Assembly: GCA_937973585.1 (NCBI GenBank)
Contig: CALJKN010000103.1
Span: 1-12,728 of the forward strand
Source: an uncultured Helicobacteraceae bacterium
Lineage (GTDB): Bacteria > Campylobacterota > Campylobacteria > Campylobacterales > UBA6016
DNA length: 12,728 nucleotides
Direction: 5' to 3'
Shown here: one piece after another, positions 1 through 6,697 of the stretch
How positions within the stretch are numbered: position 1 is the stretch's first letter
How the letters are laid out: each line of letters begins with the position of its first letter
The notes under the pieces: generated by a model
The model's database searches: none
Seen by the model: only the letters and a program-made list of their open reading frames with translations
Told to the model about the DNA's origin: nothing
Made by a program: the position numbers and the translations under genes

Positions 1-54
1 TATTTTTTTGCCTCTCATATCTAACATAACCGGAAGATAGTGCGAATCACCCAT
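1..54 (-). CDS. Precorrin-2 dehydrogenase / siroheme synthase N-domain, N-terminal fragment
   Basis: Only the first 18 codons are inside the window; the gene continues past the left edge. They read MGDSHYLPVMLDMRGKKI, which matches the opening of the Met8/SirC/CysG N-terminal family, where YLPV-x-LD-x-RGKK leads into the first beta strand of the NAD-binding fold. That family oxidises precorrin-2 to sirohydrochlorin with NAD and, in some members, inserts iron to give siroheme. The ATG lies 12 bases after the stop of the preceding gene, with an AAAGG-like ribosome site between them, so it should be co-transcribed. It would supply the step between NirE and the siroheme decarboxylase. The catalytic part is not visible, so whether it also chelates iron or is fused to other domains is unknown. 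Confidence 0.8.
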   Translation of the reverse strand, partial: MGDSHYLPVMLDMRGKKI

Positions 55-66
55 TTTTTTACCTTT

Positions 67-447
67 TTACAACCCTATTTCATTGTTACTGACTACACAT
101 TGCCTGACACTAAATTTATTCCCTTCGCTATTTACGAAAAATTCACCGTCAAGCCTCCACATATCACCTTTGGAGACCTCTATGTTTCTATCGCCGCTTT
201 TGCTTCTCCGCTCACTGCAAAAAATGATATATCCGTCGTTAAACCCTTTTTTTACCTCTTCGGCTCTGCTTTCAGTGCCTACATAGTGAAACCCGATCCC
301 AACCGACAATAAAACAACTAAAATCGGCAAACCCCTTTTTAACAAAAGTACGGATACAAAGGGTCTGGTCGCCACAAAAACAAATACCGCCAATATAAAA
401 ACCGATATCATCAGGTACGGGGTTTCTACATAAAAAAAGTTTTGCAT
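67..447 (-). CDS. Two-helix membrane protein of unknown function in the heme d1 operon
   Basis: This is a complete 126-residue protein that I do not recognise. Two hydrophobic helices (about residues 8-28 and 38-57) come first, followed by a polar domain of about 65 residues with two cysteines, C77 (YIIFCS) and C117 (VRQCVV). No heme motif or signal peptidase site is visible. The ATG at 447 is preceded by an AGGGGG ribosome site about eight bases away. The gene starts 18 bases after the siroheme decarboxylase gene and ends 12 bases before the precorrin-2 dehydrogenase gene, so it is embedded in the tetrapyrrole genes. A role in d1 synthesis, cofactor handling or export is possible, but the evidence is position only. 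The paired cysteines could form a disulfide if the domain is periplasmic. The reading frame is secure; the function is unknown. Confidence 0.75.
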   Translation of the reverse strand: MQNFFYVETPYLMISVFILAVFVFVATRPFVSVLLLKRGLPILVVLLSVGIGFHYVGTESRAEEVKKGFNDGYIIFCSERRSKSGDRNIEVSKGDMWRLDGEFFVNSEGNKFSVRQCVVSNNEIGL

Positions 448-465
448 AAATATACCCCCTTTACC

Positions 466-1506
466 TTATACGATAGGGGCACAAAGTCTGTGTTCTTTTA
501 GGATATTTTTCTCCCACTCATATATATCCTGAGTAAAATATTTGATCCTAATTTTTTTATACTCCTCAAGCGTCGTTAGGACAAAATGCCCTCTGGCATC
601 TAGTTCGCTCTCCATTTTTGAGATAATCTCCTCTATTTCGTCGGTAGACGACGCATGGGTCATCGTAAAAAGATTGTACGGCCATTTTTTAAATCTGGGT
701 CTTAGATAACAATGCGAAACGGCTGAAAATTCGGCGGCTTTTGCCCCCGCATCTAGGGCATATTCATCGGCAATATCCCACACCACCATAGCGTTTGCAA
801 CAAATCCGGCTTTTCTGTGATTCAAAATAGAGGCGTATCTACGCATATATCCGCCGTTTGCCAAATCATCTAGCAGAGCAAAAAGCTCCGGATAACCGAT
901 ACCTAGCTCAGAAATAATCTTGGCAAACGGCTCTTTTGTTACCTCCAAATCATCTTGTATTTTAGCTATAACAGCGTAATGATGTGCCGTCAAATCAATC
1001 GATTCCGTCTCTTTTTTTACGACCTTCTCTTTTAGCTCTTTTGTTTTGTTTGTATCTAACTTAACCGCTATTTTGAACATCTTTACAGTCGGCAATATCA
1101 TAAAATCTTTGGCTCCGACCTTTTTTGCCATCATCTCAACCGTTGCGGAAAGGCCGATTTTTGAATCCGGAGGGATAGCTAACGTAAACCATAAATTAAA
1201 ATCGTGAGCCCTCTTGTAGTTATGGCTGACACCCGGATGAGAGCTTATAAAAGCGGCAATCTCGCCGATACCGTCTTCACAAACGGCAAAAGCCACCAAA
1301 GAGGAGTCGTATCCCAGTTTCTTGGTGTCAAGTATGGCAGATGTCTGCCTGATTATCTTCTCCTCTTTGAGCGTTCGATAAACCCCCAAAGCCTCGTCTT
1401 CGTCTATACCGAGTAGCCCCCCTATTACTTTAAACGGTCTACCTGCTAGAGGGAAACCGTCTTGTACGAGCGCCAAAAAACCATTTTTTATTGTTTCGCT
1501 ACACAT
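466..1506 (-). CDS. nirDL: Siroheme decarboxylase, fused NirDL/AhbAB type
   Basis: A 346-residue protein made of two tandem Lrp/AsnC-like siroheme decarboxylase units (about residues 1-150 and 170-346). Each unit has a helix-turn-helix-like start and then a ferredoxin-like domain. The first unit carries VSHNYKRAHDFNLWFTL (H95, H101); the second carries VSHCY and KKWPYNLFTMTH (H265, H284), hallmarks of this family. The family removes two acetate carboxyl groups from siroheme to give 12,18-didecarboxysiroheme in heme d1 synthesis. In some bacteria the units are separate proteins (NirD, L, G, H); a single fused NirDL is active in Hydrogenobacter thermophilus, so one gene may suffice here. I chose the ATG at 1506 rather than the TTG one codon earlier because GAGGTGG sits four bases before it. 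It overlaps the end of nirE by eight bases. Confidence 0.93.
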   Translation of the reverse strand: MCSETIKNGFLALVQDGFPLAGRPFKVIGGLLGIDEDEALGVYRTLKEEKIIRQTSAILDTKKLGYDSSLVAFAVCEDGIGEIAAFISSHPGVSHNYKRAHDFNLWFTLAIPPDSKIGLSATVEMMAKKVGAKDFMILPTVKMFKIAVKLDTNKTKELKEKVVKKETESIDLTAHHYAVIAKIQDDLEVTKEPFAKIISELGIGYPELFALLDDLANGGYMRRYASILNHRKAGFVANAMVVWDIADEYALDAGAKAAEFSAVSHCYLRPRFKKWPYNLFTMTHASSTDEIEEIISKMESELDARGHFVLTTLEEYKKIRIKYFTQDIYEWEKNILKEHRLCAPIV

Positions 1507-2245
1507 CAAACCACCTCAACTTATCTCTAAGCGCTACAGTCTCTCCGACTACTATGATCGCCGGCGAACCCATCCCCTCCGAGGCTTTGACTATCTCCGA
1601 TACGGTTGATACTACGCACTTTTGGTTTTTTGTAGTGCCGTTTTCTATAACCGCACAAGGGGTGGAAGGCTCCACTCCGTTTTTGATTAAGCTCTCCGTT
1701 ATCTCTTTTAATCCGTGCAACCCCATCAAGATCACAAGCGTCTCGTTCTCTCTCAAAATACCGGGATCAAAACCATGATCTTTGCCACATTTTGGACATG
1801 CCGCCTGATGCCCGGTAAGAATCCTAAATGACGTATTTACACCCCTTTGCGTTACCGGAATTCCGGCATACGCCGGTACGGCTATCGCCGACGTAACGCC
1901 GGGGATAAACTCAAATGAGACACCTCTTTCGGCTAAATACATAGCCTCCTCGCCTCCCCTGCCGAATACGAGTGGATCCCCGCCTTTTAATCTAACGACT
2001 ACCCCGCCCTCTTTGGCATGCTCATACAAAAGAGAGTTAATCTCGTCTTGCGGCATCGTATGCCTTCCATCCTCTTTGCCTACGTATACGACCTTTGCCC
2101 CTTTTTTTGCCTCTTTTAGTATCTCTTCGTTAACAAGTCTGTCATAAAGTATAACGTCGGCTTTTCTTATAGCCCGTCTGGCTTTTACGGTCAAAAGCTC
2201 CGGATCACCGGGCCCAGCCCCAGTCAAATAAACTTTTCCGGCCAT
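1499..2245 (-). CDS. nirE: Uroporphyrinogen-III C-methyltransferase (NirE/CobA type)
   Basis: A single-domain SAM-dependent methyltransferase of 248 residues, the normal length for SUMT enzymes without a CysG fusion. It should methylate uroporphyrinogen III at C2 and C7 to form precorrin-2, the entry step to siroheme and heme d1. Signatures are the N-terminal VYLTGAGPGDPELLT, the middle VRLKGGDPLVFGRGGEE and FIPGVTSAIAVPAYAGIPVTQR. An oddity is ACPKCGKDHG (residues 149-158), with C150, C153 and H157 where many relatives have a short polar loop after TGH. Its position after nirF and before nirDL argues for the heme d1 isozyme NirE rather than a housekeeping cobalamin or siroheme enzyme, although it could serve both. 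The ATG is three bases after the nirF stop, with GGGAGGT as ribosome site. Confidence 0.93.
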   Translation of the reverse strand: MAGKVYLTGAGPGDPELLTVKARRAIRKADVILYDRLVNEEILKEAKKGAKVVYVGKEDGRHTMPQDEINSLLYEHAKEGGVVVRLKGGDPLVFGRGGEEAMYLAERGVSFEFIPGVTSAIAVPAYAGIPVTQRGVNTSFRILTGHQAACPKCGKDHGFDPGILRENETLVILMGLHGLKEITESLIKNGVEPSTPCAVIENGTTKNQKCVVSTVSEIVKASEGMGSPAIIVVGETVALRDKLRWFDV

Positions 2246-2248
2246 TTT

Positions 2249-3334
2249 CTACCTCCCGTCTTGCAAGTTATATAAAAAGATACCGGACGGCCTTTTTGCA
2301 GGAATAGCCGCCCTTTTAGACCACTCCTCGGTCTCTATCGCCTGCACCTCGTCTTTTGTGTTTACCGATACATAGATTAGCGGCATCTCCTCGCTCCATC
2401 TGACATGGAGTACACTACCTTCAAATTTCATCGTTTTGATAGTTTTTAACGTATTCGTGTCTATTATCTGCACATACGGAAACTTCTCTCCGCTAAACGT
2501 TACGGCAAGTTTTGTCTTATCCGGACTGAGTGCCGTAAATACGGGCAGCCCTTCGGTTTTTATCCTCGATAAAAATTTAAAATCTGAATCAAAAGCCATA
2601 ACACTGGCATCTCCGACATTCGGGATAAAAATTTTATGCTCCCCTATACTCCAAAACCCAAAATGAGGCACCTTTAGAACAGGGAGGTTGTCCTCTTTTT
2701 GCATCACGACTTTTGAGTAGCTCATCTTTTCAAGATCAACCACCCCTGCCCACGGTGAATTAAAAAAGCCGACAATATATAGATTCTCTTTTATCATCGC
2801 ATCAAAAGGTGTCTCTCCTACCCCTTCAAATCTCTTTATCTGGACAAAGTCAGGTTTTCCTCCCGCTTTTGCCGTATTCTCGTAGACCCATAACTCATCT
2901 TTGTCCATAAGGGCAAAAATCAGCTTGTTTTTATAGCTCTTAATCCCGACATTTTTTGAATCCGTAGTAATCGTCTGTATCGGCTTTAGATCCCTATCCA
3001 CGATCTCTACCGTTTTGTTGTCGTAATTCGCTACTGCCACAAAATCAGGCTCTACGACAAAACCGATAGCGCTTTTACTGGTCTTATATTCGGCAATTTT
3101 TTTGTTTTTTACGGGATCAAACTTTATTACGTAGCCGTCCCTCGTGATAGCATAACCGTCTTTTCCGGCAAACTTGACGGTGGCGTGGTTCATATTCCTC
3201 ATATCCTCTATCCTGTCGTTTAGGCAGAAATTTTTGATAACGGCAAGCGACGAGTTTTCCCTCTCAACCACAAACAGTTTCTCGGAGCCCAAAAGAAGAT
3301 TTACCGATAGCACAAAAAGCAGAATTTTTTTCAA
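2249..3334 (-). CDS. nirF: Heme d1 biosynthesis protein NirF
   Basis: A 361-residue exported protein resembling the d1-binding beta-propeller domain of NirS without the cytochrome c domain. The N terminus MKKILLFVLSVNLLLG is a cleavable signal peptide; there is no lipobox cysteine, unlike the lipoprotein NirF of Pseudomonas. The stretch NHATVKF (H50) followed by GYAITRDGYVIKFDP corresponds to the region of the family that carries a heme-ligating histidine. NirF acts late in heme d1 synthesis in the periplasm; its exact reaction is debated. The start is assigned to a TTG at 3334 that overlaps the nirJ stop, because AAGGGGGG stands four bases upstream and the signal peptide starts right there. 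A TTG 12 codons earlier would put charged residues before the signal. At 361 residues it is slightly shorter than typical NirF. Confidence 0.9.
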   Translation of the reverse strand: MKKILLFVLSVNLLLGSEKLFVVERENSSLAVIKNFCLNDRIEDMRNMNHATVKFAGKDGYAITRDGYVIKFDPVKNKKIAEYKTSKSAIGFVVEPDFVAVANYDNKTVEIVDRDLKPIQTITTDSKNVGIKSYKNKLIFALMDKDELWVYENTAKAGGKPDFVQIKRFEGVGETPFDAMIKENLYIVGFFNSPWAGVVDLEKMSYSKVVMQKEDNLPVLKVPHFGFWSIGEHKIFIPNVGDASVMAFDSDFKFLSRIKTEGLPVFTALSPDKTKLAVTFSGEKFPYVQIIDTNTLKTIKTMKFEGSVLHVRWSEEMPLIYVSVNTKDEVQAIETEEWSKRAAIPAKRPSGIFLYNLQDGR

Positions 3335-4458
3335 ACCGCCCCCCTTGATATGATTTCGTCCAGATAGCAAGACGGGTCTTCGGCTCTTATGTCACCGTGT
3401 ACGGCATACGCTCTGGCTCTGGAGCCGCCGTTGCAGATACGGATATAATCGCAATTTTCACATCTACCGCCGACCACTCTGGGATGCCCCCTAAAAAAAG
3501 AGAGAATCCCGTTTTCATCATCGCCCCATATCTCGTCAAAAGGTTTTTCTTTGATGTTTCCGAGCACAACGTGCGAAAACGGATCCGGCTTTACGTTGCC
3601 GAAACTATCTATGTTTAACATCCTTCTAGCAGCCGAATTGCCGCCCCATGATTCTAATTTACTTATCAGTCGATGGTGATGCTCTTCGTATTTATTCAAA
3701 AATCTCTTTGAGAGTAGTATCGCATCCGGCTCCATATTTCCAGTGACTATCTCAATATCTGAGCCATTTTTAAAATATTTAAAAGCCTTATCTAAAATAT
3801 ACGATACCGCTTCGTATCTCTCTTTTTTTGACAAATCCATAGACAAATTATCAAGCCCTCTGCCGGAGTAGACCAGATGAGAGATGTAGATTTTCGGTAT
3901 CCGTAGTTTTTCGGCAAGTTCAAAAATAAACGGCAAATCGTCTTTTGTCTCTTTGGTAAGCGTAAACCTAACCCCCACTTTTTTCGTCTCTTTGGCTAAA
4001 AGCGAAATGGCTTTTATACTGAGTGCATACGCCCCGTCCAAAGCCCGAAACCTATCGTGGGTCTTCTCGCTCCCGTCTATACTGATTCCTATATAATCAA
4101 AGCTTTGCACCACCTTCTCCAGATTGCTTTTGTGGATATAAAGGCCGTTTGTGGAGAGCGACGTGACTATCCCAAGCTCCCTGCACAGAGCTGCTATATC
4201 AAAAATATCACCCCTCGCCAAAGGCTCCCCGCCGGAGATAATCAAGAACTTGACTCCGGCTTTTTTCATCAATGGGAGGGTATTTGCAATATCCTCAAAG
4301 CCAAGGGGATCTTCGCCCGCTAAAGTCGCCTTTGAGTAGCAGTGCATACAAGATAGATTGCATCTGTTTGTCATATTCCATATCGCTATGGAGCCGTCCA
4401 GACTCCTCTCTTTAGTGTCCAAAACGGACGATTTGATAAGATTGGATATTCTAAGCAT
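3331..4458 (-). CDS. nirJ: Heme d1 biosynthesis radical SAM protein NirJ
   Basis: A 375-residue radical SAM enzyme with a C-terminal SPASM-type iron-sulfur region. The [4Fe-4S] SAM-binding motif is CNLSCMHC (C33, C37, C40), followed by ISGGEPL (about residues 74-80). The C-terminal cysteines (C333, C336, C342, C364, in GGRCENCDYIRICNGG and DPSCY) would bind an auxiliary cluster. In heme d1 synthesis NirJ acts on didecarboxysiroheme, removing the two propionate groups in favour of the oxo functions of d1. The start is placed at ATG 4458, giving MLRISNLIK, the usual beginning of the family, with GGGG close upstream; a TTG nine codons earlier has no comparable support. It overlaps nirF by four bases. 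The gene follows a 60-base gap containing a terminator-like hairpin, so it may head a weaker-expressed biosynthetic sub-operon. Confidence 0.95.
   Translation of the reverse strand: MLRISNLIKSSVLDTKERSLDGSIAIWNMTNRCNLSCMHCYSKATLAGEDPLGFEDIANTLPLMKKAGVKFLIISGGEPLARGDIFDIAALCRELGIVTSLSTNGLYIHKSNLEKVVQSFDYIGISIDGSEKTHDRFRALDGAYALSIKAISLLAKETKKVGVRFTLTKETKDDLPFIFELAEKLRIPKIYISHLVYSGRGLDNLSMDLSKKERYEAVSYILDKAFKYFKNGSDIEIVTGNMEPDAILLSKRFLNKYEEHHHRLISKLESWGGNSAARRMLNIDSFGNVKPDPFSHVVLGNIKEKPFDEIWGDDENGILSFFRGHPRVVGGRCENCDYIRICNGGSRARAYAVHGDIRAEDPSCYLDEIISRGAV
3339..3346 (-). promoter_or_regulatory. nirF: Ribosome binding site fixing the nirF TTG start
   Basis: The sequence AAGGGGGG ends four bases before a TTG codon that begins a typical signal peptide (KKILLFVLS). 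It lies inside the last codons of nirJ, indicating translational coupling of nirJ and nirF. No ATG or GTG occurs at this point in the frame. Confidence 0.6.
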
Positions 4459-4483
4459 AAAACCCCGTTTTGATGTTTTTTGC

Positions 4484-4511
4484 AAAAACCGTCCACGCCG
4501 GACGCTTTTTT
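4484..4511 (-). terminator. Terminator-like hairpin (possible attenuator) between cytochrome c gene and nirJ
   Basis: A GC-rich inverted repeat (CGTCC at 4490-4494 and GGACG at 4500-4504, five-base loop) is flanked by an A tract on one side and a T tract on the other. Read on the minus strand it is a five-pair stem followed by GTTTTT; a mismatch and then A-T pairing could lengthen it. Read on the plus strand it is followed by CTTTTTT, so it could work in both directions. It lies between the stop of the NirC-like gene and the start of nirJ. Since nirJFE-DL have no other obvious promoter, partial termination fits better than a full stop. The stem is short, so its strength is uncertain. Confidence 0.5.
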
Positions 4512-4518
4512 GGAAAAA

Positions 4519-4833
4519 TCACTTAAAACTCTTGATATACGATGCTATATCGTCAAGCTCTTCACCGCTTAACTTAAATGAGGGCATAGAATTTCTCCTG
4601 TATCCAAGCTCTTTATAGAGTAAATCGGGACGGACTATCTGCCCTTTGATCTGGCTGTCGGTACGGCTATTGGCTATAAACGTAAACGACGGCCCGAAAG
4701 CCTCAGCGGTCTGGTGATGACACCCCCAGCAAAGTTTTAAAAAAATCTCTTCACCTTTTTTTTGGTCGGCCGCCTCCGAAGAGACGGCAGATAAAAACCC
4801 TAAAAAAAGGATTTTTAATAGATTCCTATGCAC
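4519..4833 (-). CDS. nirC: Small periplasmic monoheme cytochrome c, NirC-like
   Basis: A 104-residue class I cytochrome c. It starts with a signal peptide (about residues 1-21, ending SSEA-A), has one heme-binding CWGCHH motif (C35, C38, H39), and a methionine ligand candidate in SMPSF (M83) before the final helix. Such a gene next to nirS is either an electron donor to NirS or the NirC protein that assists heme d1 maturation; sequence alone does not separate these roles. The GTG start at 4833 overlaps the nirS stop by eight bases and has only a weak ribosome site, so translation probably depends on coupling to nirS; no better in-frame start exists before the signal peptide. A terminator-like hairpin follows. 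The symbol is by position and size, hence moderate certainty. Confidence 0.8.
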   Translation of the reverse strand: MHRNLLKILFLGFLSAVSSEAADQKKGEEIFLKLCWGCHHQTAEAFGPSFTFIANSRTDSQIKGQIVRPDLLYKELGYRRNSMPSFKLSGEELDDIASYIKSFK

Positions 4834-6466
4834 CGGGAAGATCCATTCTGTGTTCTATAGAATATGTAAAAGTAGGGGTTGTCAGGCCTTCGATTTTGGA
4901 TACGAATTCACCTGTTTTTGCGTTGAATACCAAAATCCTGCCGCATGTCCAGTCTGAAACATACATATGTTCGCCGTGCGCCGCAGGCTCTGCATGCAGA
5001 AGTCTCGGTGTCACTAGTTGACCTTTGGGATCTTTTACCGCTCCGACTTTCCACTCTTTGATAATCTTGTGGTTTGCAGGGTTAATCAGTTTTACCGTAC
5101 CGTCTTTTGTAGCCTCGATGATACGTCCTACCATCAGGGTCTCTTTGTTTACGAGATGGATTTTGTTGTAGTTATCTTCGCCGCCGATGACGTTATCCGC
5201 CCACAAAAACGGAGTATGCTCGTTAGTTCCGATAAATAGACCGCCGCCGGCAGTTTTGACGTGTTTTGTAACGTTCCATTTGTTGTCCCAGATGGATACT
5301 ACGCCGACGTTCATATTTACCGTCGCATGAAGTTGTTTTTTTGTCGATTCGTTAAACCAGCTTGAGCCTTGCCCAGGGTGTGGTTTGCTTGCAGGCCCTG
5401 TGTATACTTTTCCGGCCAATGCTTTTGTTTTGAAGTCTACGATACCCATAACGTCACTACCTTGAGAGGCTATCATATAGTATCTGCCGACCTCTTCACC
5501 CTCATTGAGGAATGCGTCGTGGAGGATATTACCTATCCCTTGGATATCTCCGACAATCGGGAAATCGGGTTTGCTATAATCTACGATTTTTACGCTACCG
5601 GCATCTTTTAGTGCAAACGCAATATAAGGGCCGTACGGGGTATCGGCGATTGAGGCAACCCTAGATGAGCCGATTTTGCCGTCCATCCCCGGCTCTTTAT
5701 CGGTTGGATATACTTTGATAGGTTTTAACGTCATAGCATCAAGCAGCACTGCTCCACCGGGAACATAGTTTCCGGCCATAACGTATCTGCCGTCCGGAGT
5801 ACAGGCAAGACCCCTGCTCTCGGTACCCACTCTCACTTTTGCGATAATAGGCTGCCCCGGAGCGTTTAGGTCAAACATATTTACCCAGCCGTCTCTGGAG
5901 ATATTATAAACATATCTAGGGATTCTTTTGTTAACAACCGTTACGTGTGTCGCAAATCCGGAAGCGTGTTTTGAGAGTACTTTGTTTGTCGTACCGTCGA
6001 TAAAGCCGACTTTTGATGCGTCTCTCTCGGTGAATACGACTATATCTTGAACACTTTTAACATCGGCGGGTTTCGGATATTTTTTGTATAGCTCCTCTCT
6101 ATCTTTTAGAACCTGATGCGTTTTTGCAACATCTTCCATAGAGAGTTTATCTATTTGTTTTACTTCGTATTTTAGTAGGTAATCAACCATTTTATCGGCA
6201 TCATCCGTAGTAAATGAGCTTTTAAATGCAGGCATAGCGGTTCCCGCTCTACCATTTAGGATTATGTCCCTTAGGGAATAAGAGTTCTTGCTTCTAATTA
6301 CTTTTGGGTCAAGTGAGCTTCCGACACCGCCTTCATGGTTTGGTCCATGGCACCCCTGACACTCTTTTTCAAAAACTTTTGCAACATCCATTTTAGAATC
6401 GCCTGCAAAAGCACATACACTAGCAACCGTGACGCTCACAAGCGCCATACCAAGGATCTTTCTCAC
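4826..6466 (-). CDS. nirS: Cytochrome cd1 nitrite reductase NirS
   Basis: A 546-residue periplasmic enzyme that reduces nitrite to nitric oxide with electrons from small cytochromes c. A signal peptide (about 1-21, CAFAG) precedes a cytochrome c domain with CQGCH (C36, C39, H40) and a methionine ligand candidate in TAMPAF (M78). From about residue 140 comes the eight-bladed d1 propeller. The proximal d1 ligand is predicted at H174 (GFATHVTV), and both active-site histidines of NirS appear conserved, H316 (ILHDAF) and H363 (KPHPGQG). The histidine pair, the length and the place at the head of nirC-J-F argue for NirS rather than the related biosynthetic protein NirN. The start is GTG at 6466 with GAGGAG just upstream. 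It lies in the norCB operon, so NO is made and removed by co-expressed enzymes. Confidence 0.95.
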   Translation of the reverse strand: MRKILGMALVSVTVASVCAFAGDSKMDVAKVFEKECQGCHGPNHEGGVGSSLDPKVIRSKNSYSLRDIILNGRAGTAMPAFKSSFTTDDADKMVDYLLKYEVKQIDKLSMEDVAKTHQVLKDREELYKKYPKPADVKSVQDIVVFTERDASKVGFIDGTTNKVLSKHASGFATHVTVVNKRIPRYVYNISRDGWVNMFDLNAPGQPIIAKVRVGTESRGLACTPDGRYVMAGNYVPGGAVLLDAMTLKPIKVYPTDKEPGMDGKIGSSRVASIADTPYGPYIAFALKDAGSVKIVDYSKPDFPIVGDIQGIGNILHDAFLNEGEEVGRYYMIASQGSDVMGIVDFKTKALAGKVYTGPASKPHPGQGSSWFNESTKKQLHATVNMNVGVVSIWDNKWNVTKHVKTAGGGLFIGTNEHTPFLWADNVIGGEDNYNKIHLVNKETLMVGRIIEATKDGTVKLINPANHKIIKEWKVGAVKDPKGQLVTPRLLHAEPAAHGEHMYVSDWTCGRILVFNAKTGEFVSKIEGLTTPTFTYSIEHRMDLPGA

Positions 6467-6503
6467 AGTAACTCCTCTTTTTCTAAAATTATCGGGAATA
6501 CAC

Positions 6504-6518
6504 CCCGCAAAAAGCGGG
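6504..6518 (-). other. Short GC-rich hairpin in the nirS leader
   Basis: CCCGC and GCGGG form a perfect five-pair stem around a five-base loop, about 38 bases before the nirS GTG and just after the stop of the 49-residue gene. No T tract follows on the minus strand, so it is not a standard terminator. A role in mRNA processing or in protecting the 5' end of a nirS transcript is possible but unproven. Confidence 0.3.
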
Positions 6519-6526
6519 TAGCAAGG

Positions 6527-6676
6527 TTACTTCAAACCCATTCTTTTCTTTTCCTGGAAATAGATAAAAAACATAGGGATGACGATTAGCGTATGCAGAA
6601 CAATCGTAAGCGTCATGGGGCCTTGATTTAATGTCCCGAATATGCTCGGAACTACATCTGTAAATTCTGAAAACAT
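6527..6676 (-). CDS. 49-residue single-helix membrane peptide between norB and nirS
   Basis: A short open frame fills the space between norB and nirS. It begins with ATG at 6676 behind a strong AAGGAG ribosome site five bases upstream, and starts 21 bases after the norB stop. The product begins MFSEFTDVVPSIFGTLNQG, has one hydrophobic helix (about residues 21-40, TIVLHTLIVIPMFFIYF) and ends in a basic tail QEKKRMGLK, which predicts a cytoplasmic C terminus. It has no cysteine; H28 lies inside the helix. I do not recognise a family. The size and form resemble small accessory subunits of heme-copper oxidases such as CcoQ, so an accessory subunit or assembly factor of NorCB, or a membrane partner of NirS, is plausible, but this is inference from form and position. 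Ribosome site and spacing make translation likely. Confidence 0.7.
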   Translation of the reverse strand: MFSEFTDVVPSIFGTLNQGPMTLTIVLHTLIVIPMFFIYFQEKKRMGLK

Positions 6677-6697
6677 TTTTTTCTCCTTCCGTTTTGT

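Noticed and set aside
4459..4485. Upstream TTG start for nirJ adding nine residues.
   Set aside because: It would begin just inside the terminator-like hairpin; the ATG at 4458 gives the usual NirJ N terminus.
4826..6466. NirN (dihydro-heme d1 dehydrogenase) instead of NirS.
   Set aside because: Both distal-pocket histidines expected of NirS appear at H316 and H363, the length fits NirS, and no other nirS candidate is in the cluster.
6481..6500. A separate nirS promoter using GATAAT as -10.
   Set aside because: No -35 element at suitable spacing and no activator palindrome were found upstream of it, and the operon is otherwise continuous.
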